Assembly: GCA_023437305.1 (NCBI GenBank)
Contig: JAEZGN010000022.1
Location: forward strand, 310,001 to 374,000
Direction of reading: 5' to 3'
DNA from: Bacteroidota bacterium
GTDB taxonomy: Bacteria; Bacteroidota; Bacteroidia; Bacteroidales; Dysgonomonadaceae
Length of the DNA stretch: 64,000 bases
Shown: positions 24,971-32,682 of the stretch, piece by piece
How the letters are laid out: each line of letters begins with the position of its first letter
Position numbering within the stretch: position 1 is the first letter of the stretch
Notes under the pieces: generated by a model
The model's database searches: none
Seen by the model: only the letters and a program-made list of their open reading frames with translations
Told to the model about the DNA's origin: nothing
Translations under genes and position numbers: made by a program

Positions 24971-25908
24971 ACGCTTTGTTTTATCTTATCGGTAATAGAT
25001 TGCATTTGTTGACGGTCGATACATATCTCTTTTAATATGAGAGAAATGTCTTCTTTCGTAATCTTTTCAAAATCTTTTTCAAGAGGAGTGATAAATACAC
25101 CTCCCAAATCTACAGAGGCAGGACTGATTAGCAAGTTTTTTTCACCTTCGGCAAAGAAGCAAGCCGGACGGTGCTTTTGTCTAGGAAAGATGCAACTGTA
25201 CCATATATCATTGTCGTACCAAGTGATGATATTCATCATTGGCTCCTGATCGCCTTCTTTTACTTCAAGGAGGTTATATAACAGCTTGAAAAAACGGATG
25301 GCTTCTTCTCTATCTTTTGTCTCAATCAAAAAACAATTTCTTTGATAGTTTTTTAATACAGAAGCCGCTGTTGATTCGGTTGTATATATCGTTTCTTTTG
25401 GTAGGGACTCTATGTCATTTTCTATTGGCAAGAATCCTTTTATCCCCGCCTGAAAATGCGCGTGGTCGGGTGCCGAAGCACCACATTTAGGTCCATTGTA
25501 AAATATAGTATATTCACACAGGCTTTTTGCCAAGTTGAGCATATCACCATATCTGTTGAAGATAAGTTGATCGGTATGCTCGTATGTTGGTATTGTAAAA
25601 TGTTCGGGGAAAATAGGAAATGGATTTACAAGTATCTGATAGTTTCCGGCAAAGTCAATTCCTCTTTGTTCTTTTGGTAGATTATTTGGACAAAGAAAGC
25701 ATTTTCTTTCCTGTATGGATTTCGCATCTACTTTTGCAGCAGACGATTGAATGCGTGCAGGATTGAATTGAACCCTTATTTTAAATCCATCAAAATGAAA
25801 CTCTTTTGTTTTTACACGGTTGAGAGCTTCAAAATTTATTCTTGCCAAATCCCATTCTTTCAACTGAGACTGTAACAGTTCTTTTGCTTCTTTAGATGTG
25901 TGATCCAT
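24955..25908 (-). CDS. DUF4922 protein, GalT/HIT-like nucleotidyltransferase fold
   Basis: A 317-residue soluble protein. CFLC (Cys70, Cys73) and DHAHFQAG (His149, His151, Gln153) resemble the zinc cysteines and the HxHxQ active site of galactose-1-phosphate uridylyltransferase and Ap4A phosphorylase in the HIT superfamily. This suggests transfer of a nucleotidyl group to or from a sugar phosphate or dinucleotide. Position within a MurNAc-salvage run hints at an amino-sugar phosphate substrate, but that is inference. It overlaps the SpoIID-like gene and follows a terminator hairpin after the glycosyltransferase gene, so it may start a sub-operon. Confidence 0.75.
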   Translation of the reverse strand: MDHTSKEAKELLQSQLKEWDLARINFEALNRVKTKEFHFDGFKIRVQFNPARIQSSAAKVDAKSIQERKCFLCPNNLPKEQRGIDFAGNYQILVNPFPIFPEHFTIPTYEHTDQLIFNRYGDMLNLAKSLCEYTIFYNGPKCGASAPDHAHFQAGIKGFLPIENDIESLPKETIYTTESTAASVLKNYQRNCFLIETKDREEAIRFFKLLYNLLEVKEGDQEPMMNIITWYDNDIWYSCIFPRQKHRPACFFAEGEKNLLISPASVDLGGVFITPLEKDFEKITKEDISLILKEICIDRQQMQSITDKIKQSVWNQK

Positions 25909-25926
25909 ATCTTCTTATTTGACATC

Positions 25927-25974
25927 AAAAAATGAGGGTTTTATCATGAGTAGAAAATCTAACCCTCATTTTTT
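25927..25974. terminator. Terminator between the glycosyltransferase and DUF4922 genes
   Basis: A perfect 14-bp stem (25927-25940 with 25961-25974, AAAAAATGAGGGTT/AACCCTCATTTTTT) with a 20-base loop and U-tract on the minus strand. It splits the namZ2-symporter-glycosyltransferase genes from the rest of the salvage run, or at least lowers read-through. Confidence 0.8.
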
Positions 25975-25993
25975 CAAACTTGTTTAATTACAA

Positions 25994-27451
25994 TTACCTA
26001 TTGCTTTTGTTAAGAGCAATACGAGCTTCAACTTCCCATGTGCGAATTCTATCCTTATATGTATTGTGTGCATTCATCTTCACTATGTCTAATGATGCAT
26101 CAGAGTTGTCATCCCAACGACGGCAGAGGTATAAGACATCATATATACGTCCTATTTGGTAGTTGCGCGAAAAATGTAAGCCTAATGCATAATCTTCTCC
26201 GTAACTGGTATTTGGTACTTTGATTTCTCTCAGAACAGGCGTGTAAAATGCACGTGGAGCACCCAAGCCGTTTATACGCAATGCATTGTTTCGTCCATTG
26301 TCTGGTGTCCATTCTTTATGATCGATGATGCCCGGAGGTATCATTTTCATATCGAAGTCGGTAAGCATATATGTTCCTACTACCATGGCGCAGTTTTGTT
26401 CGTAGAATGCATCTACTATTTTTTGCAAGGTATTTTCATCAGAATATACATCATCACTATCTAATTGGATGGCAAATTTACCACACTTCGGGTGATGTAC
26501 ACCGGCATTCCAACAACCTCCTATTCCCAGTTCCTTATTTTCGGGAATAACGTGGATAAGGCGTTCGTCTGCAAATTTGTCAATAGCCTCGGTGGTACCA
26601 TCGGTAGAATAGTTATCTACGATAATAAGATTGAACTTAAAATTTGTTTTCTGACTTAATACAGATTTTATCGCATCAGAAATCGTTTTGATACGGTTTC
26701 TGACAGGAATTATTACCGATGCCTCGTATTCAAAGTTTATCTGATCAAATTCCACTTTTCGGAAGTTAGGAGCTAAGTATGCACCAATTTTCTTCAGGTG
26801 TTCTGTGCATGCTTTTTCCATCTCTATTTGTACTTCCCTGTTTTTTGGATCTACGTAGTCAAAAACTTTTTCACCGCTTTTACGGGTATCGTTTTCTATT
26901 TCTGTATATAAATACTCATTTATATGTACGATCTCAGACTCTTGAGATACTTTTAATCGAAGATCATATATTCCTGCAAATTTATACTCTGTCTCCATAT
27001 CTGCTGCAGCTTTTCTCAACTTATCGGACTTATATATTAGTACTGATCCGAAATTGAAATCGTCGCGCAAACTGCCTTTCTGGTATGTGATTACAGGGCT
27101 GTTTTTCTTTTCGTTATTCGCTATTTGATAATGATCGGCATACACCATTCCTGCACCTGAGTCTGCTGCTATTTGCAACATACGATCCAGAGCAAACATG
27201 CCAAGACGGAGATTAGCAGACTTGGTGTAGATCAGTGTATATTCAGCGTCGGATTTGGATGCTATTTTCTTTATTGTTGCTGTTGAGCGTAGAGTATCTA
27301 TATCTAGTATATCGCAACCTTCAATGGTTTCTTGATTGTCATTTTCCTTTAGTAGATATATTTTATTTACTCGATCAGATTCTTTAAGAGATAATAATGT
27401 CTCTTTTACTTGACTTACGCTTTGAAAAGGTATAAAACAATTAATTTTCAT
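25994..27451 (-). CDS. Two-domain family 2 glycosyltransferase
   Basis: A 485-residue cytoplasmic protein. The second half (about residues 240-400) is a standard GT-A family 2 domain: ASVIIPVRNRIKTISDAI, LIIVDNYSTDGT, GGCWNAG and the nucleotide/metal motif QLDSDD. The first half (about 1-230) looks like a second, degenerate GT2-like domain, with MKINCFIPFQSVSQVKETLLSLK and GAGMVYADH but no DxD. No membrane segment is seen. The sugar and acceptor are unknown. It lies five bases after the symporter gene and ends at a strong terminator, so it belongs to the namZ2-symporter unit, an unexpected partner for catabolic genes. Confidence 0.85.
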   Translation of the reverse strand: MKINCFIPFQSVSQVKETLLSLKESDRVNKIYLLKENDNQETIEGCDILDIDTLRSTATIKKIASKSDAEYTLIYTKSANLRLGMFALDRMLQIAADSGAGMVYADHYQIANNEKKNSPVITYQKGSLRDDFNFGSVLIYKSDKLRKAAADMETEYKFAGIYDLRLKVSQESEIVHINEYLYTEIENDTRKSGEKVFDYVDPKNREVQIEMEKACTEHLKKIGAYLAPNFRKVEFDQINFEYEASVIIPVRNRIKTISDAIKSVLSQKTNFKFNLIIVDNYSTDGTTEAIDKFADERLIHVIPENKELGIGGCWNAGVHHPKCGKFAIQLDSDDVYSDENTLQKIVDAFYEQNCAMVVGTYMLTDFDMKMIPPGIIDHKEWTPDNGRNNALRINGLGAPRAFYTPVLREIKVPNTSYGEDYALGLHFSRNYQIGRIYDVLYLCRRWDDNSDASLDIVKMNAHNTYKDRIRTWEVEARIALNKSNR

Positions 27452-27456
27452 CGTTT

Positions 27457-28941
27457 TCAGTTTATTTTGTTTGATAATATTCTACTGTTGATTTTATTTT
27501 TAGTTGTAAGGATAAATAATCCTATGAATGTTAATATAGCATTTATAATTAATATTTCGTAGCTAAACCTATATCCGTTGAACCATGTTTGGGAGTTTTT
27601 ATCCAGAATAAAACAGATTACAGGTGCTATAATTGTAACTAATGGTATATATCTGTCTCTGACAGCTTTCTTCGTAAAAATACCAAAGGCAAATAAGCCT
27701 AATATTGGTCCGTATGTATAGCTGGCCAGAATATATACAGCATCAATAACGGAGGTATTATTGAGTAGGTCTATGATGATAATTGTCACTCCCATCGTTA
27801 TAGCCATGCCTATGTGAACTTTTTTTCGTATCCGTGCTACCTCTTTCTCTGATTTTTTCCTTGTGCTTTCCAGTATGTCTACTGTAAAAGATGTGGTTAG
27901 AGCGGTCAGGGCCGATCCCGCAGCAGCATAGGCCGCAGATATCAAACCGATAATAAACAATACGCCCACTATGGTAGGGAAGTATCCGCCGGTGGCTAGT
28001 AGAGGAAATACTTCATCGCTTTTTTCGGGAATAGATATATTATTCTGAGATACATAGGTATATAATAAAACCCCAAGCATTAAGAACAATAGATTAATTA
28101 TTAATTGCATCGAACCACTGATAATAATGTTTTTTTGAGAATCGCTGGAATTCCTACAGCTCATATTTTTCTGCATCATATCTTGATCTAGTCCTGTTGT
28201 GGCTATCACAGTAAATATGCCGGCAAGAAACTGTTTGAAAAAGAAGCGTCTATCATTTATATCATCGAAGAAGAAAGTTTTGGAGAAATCATTTTCGTTA
28301 ATGGTTGATAACATACTCGAAAAATTAAGCCCTAAGTCTGATGCAATATAATAGATACATAATCCTACCGAAACAATCAAACAGAATGTTTTTAAAGAAT
28401 CTGTCCATATTAATGATTTTACTCCACCCTTGTATGTATACAACCATACTAGTCCCACAGTAAACACCACATTCAAAATAAAAGGTAGCTTAAGTGGTGC
28501 AAAAACTAATAATTGTAATACGATGCACACCAGAAATAAACGAACAGCAGCCCCCAGCATCTTAGATATAAAAAAGAGCCAAGCACCTGTTTTATATGAT
28601 GCAATACCAAAGCGGTTTTCTAAATATTCATATATGGATGTCAGGTTCATCTTGTAAAATAAAGGAACTAGTACAAATGCAATAATAAATTGCCCTACTA
28701 CAAAACCCATCACCATTTGCATATATGAAAATCCACTGGCTGCCACCATGCCGGGAACAGAAACAAAAGTTACTCCAGATATAGCTGATCCAATCATAGC
28801 AAAGGCAACTACATACCATGGCGACTTGCGGTTTCCGGTAAAGAATCCCTGATTATCCGCTTTGCGCCCTGTTATGTATGATATGGCAAAGAGTATGGTG
28901 AAATAAAATGCTATAGTTAATAATACTAATATAGGACTCAT
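27457..28941 (-). CDS. Sodium:solute symporter (SSS/SLC5 family)
   Basis: A 494-residue inner-membrane transporter with about 13 hydrophobic helices and the SSS signature around VVAFAMIGSAISGVTFVSVPG and GLISAAYAAAGSALTAL. Members import sugars, sialic acid, amino acids or organic acids with sodium. Located 12 bases after a NamZ-type muramidase gene, it may carry a product of peptidoglycan breakdown, such as an amino sugar or a wall peptide component; the substrate cannot be read from sequence. Confidence 0.88.
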   Translation of the reverse strand: MSPILVLLTIAFYFTILFAISYITGRKADNQGFFTGNRKSPWYVVAFAMIGSAISGVTFVSVPGMVAASGFSYMQMVMGFVVGQFIIAFVLVPLFYKMNLTSIYEYLENRFGIASYKTGAWLFFISKMLGAAVRLFLVCIVLQLLVFAPLKLPFILNVVFTVGLVWLYTYKGGVKSLIWTDSLKTFCLIVSVGLCIYYIASDLGLNFSSMLSTINENDFSKTFFFDDINDRRFFFKQFLAGIFTVIATTGLDQDMMQKNMSCRNSSDSQKNIIISGSMQLIINLLFLMLGVLLYTYVSQNNISIPEKSDEVFPLLATGGYFPTIVGVLFIIGLISAAYAAAGSALTALTTSFTVDILESTRKKSEKEVARIRKKVHIGMAITMGVTIIIIDLLNNTSVIDAVYILASYTYGPILGLFAFGIFTKKAVRDRYIPLVTIIAPVICFILDKNSQTWFNGYRFSYEILIINAILTFIGLFILTTKNKINSRILSNKIN

Positions 28942-28953
28942 TCAACTGTTTTT

Positions 28954-30117
28954 TTATTCTTCGTATAATAAATAAGGCTTGCGTTGTTTCTTAAAGTTCT
29001 CAACGTCATCTTTCCACATTTCTTTAATCTCTGAGGCAGATCTTCCTTGTTTAATCATATCTCGTACATAGCTTACTCCAATGAGCTTTTCGAAAAATGG
29101 AGTGAAAAACTTATCGCCCATGTTTAAATTTTTATATGCATCTATAATATATGAGAGATCGATTCCTTTCTTGTATATATCTTCGTCGGATATGTTTCTT
29201 AAATCTACTCCATAGCATTTTTGATTTAAAAGAGGCGGATTTTTTGCTCCCGGTATGCTCTTTGGTGTAAAAGAGAATGTGCACCCTTTCATTTGGGGAT
29301 GACCGTATACCTGAAAAGGATAAGATGTACCTCGTCCCAAACTTACAGGTGTTCCTTCGAATAAGCATGTTGATGGATACAAATATATTGATTTCATATT
29401 CGGCAAATTTGGAGACGGTGCTATCGGTAATTCATAAAGAGTTTTATGAGTGTAATTTTTGCATTTGATGACTGTCAGATCACAAACTCGATTTTCAATA
29501 AGCCAATGTTCTCCATTCACCATCAGAGCCAACTCCCCTAAAGTCATTCCGTGCACTACGGGTATCGGAAGCCACCCTACGCCTGACTTGTATTTCATGT
29601 CTAGTATTGGCCCATCTACATAATGACCGTTTGGATTAGGACGATCTAAGACGATAAATTTTTTGTTATATTCAGCACATACATCCATGAGCCTTACCAT
29701 CGTAACGTAATAGGTATAAAATCTAAGCCCAACATCTTGTACGTCGAATAGCATAACATCAAATGAGTCCATCGCCTCTTTACTCGGTTTGCGACTATCG
29801 CCGTCATATAATGATCTTATAGGTATACCGGTTTTTTTGTCAACCGTGCTTGAGACATGTTCTCCTGCGTCAGCATCTCCTCTAAAACCATGTTCGGGAG
29901 AGAAGATAGAAGTGATATTTACTCCTTCTTGTACTAATAGATCTACTAAGTGCTTATTTCCAACCATACCTGTATGATTAGATAATACAGCTATACGCTT
30001 ATCTTTTAATAATGGTAGGTATTCTTTTGTTAATTCTGCTGCAATAATCGGGCTATTTTGTCCGTATACGTTTGTTATAAAGAGCAATAAAAGGGCTATA
30101 TTCAAAAGTCTTTTCAT
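28954..30117 (-). CDS. namZ: NamZ-like exo-beta-N-acetylmuramidase (DUF1343), paralogue 2
   Basis: A 387-residue exported protein with a signal peptide ending NVYGQN. Core motifs parallel paralogue 1: KRIAVLSNHTGMV, IFSPEHGFRGDADAGEHV, LFDVQDVGLRFYTYYVTM, VLDRPNPNGHYVDGP and GMTLGELALMVNGE. Keeping two divergent copies suggests different substrates or positions of attack, for example differing in peptide or acetyl state. It is the first gene of the minus-strand salvage run. Confidence 0.9.
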   Translation of the reverse strand: MKRLLNIALLLLFITNVYGQNSPIIAAELTKEYLPLLKDKRIAVLSNHTGMVGNKHLVDLLVQEGVNITSIFSPEHGFRGDADAGEHVSSTVDKKTGIPIRSLYDGDSRKPSKEAMDSFDVMLFDVQDVGLRFYTYYVTMVRLMDVCAEYNKKFIVLDRPNPNGHYVDGPILDMKYKSGVGWLPIPVVHGMTLGELALMVNGEHWLIENRVCDLTVIKCKNYTHKTLYELPIAPSPNLPNMKSIYLYPSTCLFEGTPVSLGRGTSYPFQVYGHPQMKGCTFSFTPKSIPGAKNPPLLNQKCYGVDLRNISDEDIYKKGIDLSYIIDAYKNLNMGDKFFTPFFEKLIGVSYVRDMIKQGRSASEIKEMWKDDVENFKKQRKPYLLYEE

Positions 30118-30154
30118 AGTTTAATCCTTTGATTGTTAATTCTAATTCGAACTC

Positions 30155-30162
30155 CAAAGATA
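30155..30162 (-). promoter_or_regulatory. -7 box of the namZ2-symporter-glycosyltransferase operon
   Basis: TATCTTTG on the minus strand, 37 bases before the ATG. No clear -33 element is seen. Confidence 0.5.
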
Positions 30163-30605
30163 AGAGATTAGAGATTATATAGTTCAGTGGCTTTAATTTT
30201 ATTAGGATTACACAACAAATATAAGAGGATATCTTTAATTAGGTAGCTTTATGGTTATAATAAGTTATTAAATTAACAATAATTTAGTGTTATATACAAA
30301 TATTTGCTTATAAAAGGGGCGTCGCTATGTGTAATTTCTTTTGGTATCTTTGTTTGGCTCCTATTTTCGGTCTGTGTTTTCTCTTTTGGTAGATGTTCTC
30401 AGTGTTTGATGTGGTTTAATGGTATTGATATACATTGCTTTCTGCTTATTTTCATTTGTGCGCCTTTTTCTTTTATATATCTAATAGCTTCTTTTCTAGT
30501 CGTATATTTTATTCTAATGAGAGTTATATTATATAAAATATATGTATGAAATATAATAAATATTAAAATTGCTGAATAACTCGAAAAATGTATCTAAAAA
30601 CCTTA

Positions 30606-30613
30606 TATATTTG
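30606..30613 (+). promoter_or_regulatory. -7 box of the phosphoesterase gene
   Basis: TATATTTG, 61 bases before the ATG at 30675, with no convincing -33 element. Confidence 0.5.
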
Positions 30614-30674
30614 TGTAGCTCAAGTTGGGAAGTGATCTTATTTATTCAGCTTATTCTATAGAAACCTTGTTTAT

Positions 30675-32531
30675 ATGAAGAACCTATCTTGCCGTTTAAC
30701 TCTATTAATATCTTTATTATTGCTTACTGGAATAATAAAAGGACAAAATTTCAGCTTTGCTCTAGTAACAGATACGCATGTAACGAAAGATTCTTTGGCT
30801 TATAATGATTTAAAACGTACAGTTGATCAGATCAATAAAACTCCGGATGTTAGTTTTGTTTTGGTTACGGGTGATTTAACTGAAGAAGGAGATCGCACAT
30901 CTTTAGAAAAGGTAAAAGGTTTACTGGATCAACTTAGAGTCAAATATTATCCACTGTCAGGCAATCATGAGACTAAATGGAGCGAATCAGGTGCTACTGA
31001 TTTTGGCCATATTTTCGGTTCAGAACGATTTAAGTTCGAATATAATGGAATTACATTTCTAGGTTTTGGTACAGGACCAATAATTCGGATGATGGATGGT
31101 CATGTTGCTCCACAAGACATAGCCTGGCTAAGGGATGAGTTTTCGTCTGCTAAGCCGGGCACTCCTTTTATTCTTGTAACACATTATCCTTTGCAAGATG
31201 GAGATGTCGATAATTGGTATGAGGTAACGGATTTAGCAAGGAAATATAATGTTAAAGCAGTTTTAGGAGGTCATTATCATCGCAATCTATTGTTTTCTTA
31301 TGATGGTATACCCGGTATTTTAAATAGATCTAATTTGCGCGATAAGTCAGACGGTTTAGGTGGTTATTCTTTATACAGAGTAACACCTGATTCAATATTG
31401 GTTTATGAACATAAAATAGGTCATCAGCCTAAAAAATGGGGCGGATACTCTTTGACTGAAAAATATTACACTGAAGACAATTCTATTTATAAGCGCCCAT
31501 CAGACTCTGTAAACCACATTTATCCTCAAGTAAAAGAAAAATGGATTACAAATATAGGCAACACTATATATTCATCCCCTGCTGTTTATCAGAATAAAGT
31601 TTATGTTGGAGATGATTCTGGCATTCTCTCTTGTTTAGCTTTGCGAGACGGGAAGGTGATCTGGCGCTTTAAAGTTAATAATAGAATTGTTGGTACACCT
31701 GCCGTAAGTGATGATATTGTTGTGTTTGGGTCTGCAGATAAGCATATATATGGAGTGCATGCAAATACAGGTAAGCAGATATGGAAATATCCGGCTAAAG
31801 AAGCCGTTTTAGGAGCCGTCGCAATTGAAGATGGAATTGCCTATGTTGGGGCTAGTGACCATACGATGAGGGCTATAAATATCAAAGACGGTTCGCTTGT
31901 ATGGGAGTATAGTCAGGTTGAAGGGTATATAGAAACTCGTCCGTTGATTTATGAAGACAAGGTTATCTTCGGAGCTTGGGATAACAATATGTACACTTTG
32001 GATAAAAAGACCGGTAGTCTTTTGTGGAAATGGGATGGCAGTTTAACTCGCATGCATTTTTCTCCGGCAGCAGTGTGGCCTGTAGGCGCACATGGTAAGG
32101 TGTTTTTTACAGCTCCTGATAGGGTGATGACTGCTTTGGATGCAGAAACAGGGAAAACTGTTTGGCGTACAAAAGAATCAATGGTTCGTGAGACAATAGG
32201 TCTATCCATCGATAAAACGCGATTGTATAGTAAAACAATGCAAGATAGTGTTGTTTGTTATTCAGCATTAAGCGATACACCGGATAAGATATGGTCTGTT
32301 AATGTTTTTTATGGGTATGATCATGCCCCGTCGATGCCGGTGGAAAAGGATAATATTGTGTATGGGAGTACTAAGAATGGTATTATTTTCGCTTTGGATG
32401 CGACAAGAGGTCAGCTACTATGGAAACATAAAAAAGGTAATTCATTAATAAATACAGTAGTGCCTTTAGATAATAAAGAGTGCTTATTTTCTTCTAGCGA
32501 AGGGATTGTTGGTGTTCTGTCCGGTAAGTAA
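30675..32531 (+). CDS. Exported calcineurin-like phosphoesterase fused to PQQ-type beta-propeller
   Basis: A 618-residue protein with signal peptide (ends IIKGQ). Residues about 25-250 are a metallophosphoesterase domain with all metal motifs: DTHV, GDLTEEGD, GNHE, THYPL and GGHYHRN. Residues about 290-618 form a beta-propeller of PQQ-like repeats, for example SSPAVYQNKVYVGDDSG, GTPAVSDDIVVFGSADK and LGAVAIEDGIAYVGASD, each ending LxWxxK-like. The propeller probably binds a ligand or partner rather than PQQ. The substrate could be a phosphorylated wall component or teichoic-acid-like polymer; this is a guess from its place beside NamZ and SusCD. susC follows after 151 bases. Confidence 0.87.
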   Translation: MKNLSCRLTLLISLLLLTGIIKGQNFSFALVTDTHVTKDSLAYNDLKRTVDQINKTPDVSFVLVTGDLTEEGDRTSLEKVKGLLDQLRVKYYPLSGNHETKWSESGATDFGHIFGSERFKFEYNGITFLGFGTGPIIRMMDGHVAPQDIAWLRDEFSSAKPGTPFILVTHYPLQDGDVDNWYEVTDLARKYNVKAVLGGHYHRNLLFSYDGIPGILNRSNLRDKSDGLGGYSLYRVTPDSILVYEHKIGHQPKKWGGYSLTEKYYTEDNSIYKRPSDSVNHIYPQVKEKWITNIGNTIYSSPAVYQNKVYVGDDSGILSCLALRDGKVIWRFKVNNRIVGTPAVSDDIVVFGSADKHIYGVHANTGKQIWKYPAKEAVLGAVAIEDGIAYVGASDHTMRAINIKDGSLVWEYSQVEGYIETRPLIYEDKVIFGAWDNNMYTLDKKTGSLLWKWDGSLTRMHFSPAAVWPVGAHGKVFFTAPDRVMTALDAETGKTVWRTKESMVRETIGLSIDKTRLYSKTMQDSVVCYSALSDTPDKIWSVNVFYGYDHAPSMPVEKDNIVYGSTKNGIIFALDATRGQLLWKHKKGNSLINTVVPLDNKECLFSSSEGIVGVLSGK

Positions 32532-32682
32532 GAAAAAGAAAATCAGAAATTAAATATTTGTATAACCTTTTATTAAATAACGTATGAAAAAAAAGCTATA
32601 AGCCTAAAATTAATCCTTAATCTTCTCATGTTTTATACTTACTTAAGAAAAAGTATTTTTTAATTTTAATAAACAAAGTATT

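Larger units (their letters stand above)
30118..30674. other. Divergent intergenic region
   Basis: 557 bases separating the minus-strand salvage genes from the plus-strand phosphoesterase-SusCD run. It holds a -7 box for each direction and otherwise AT-rich DNA. An 81-codon TTG-started hydrophobic frame at 30304-30549 is not supported as a gene. Confidence 0.7.

Noticed and set aside
30304..30549. 81-codon hydrophobic frame in the divergent intergenic region
   Set aside because: TTG start, no ribosome-binding sequence, composition of random AT-rich DNA rich in Phe/Ile/Leu, and no recognisable family.
30675..32531. Propeller of the phosphoesterase fusion as a PQQ-dependent dehydrogenase
   Set aside because: The repeats resemble PQQ-type blades but there is no dehydrogenase active-site or PQQ-binding cysteine pair; the enzyme activity lies in the N-terminal phosphoesterase domain.
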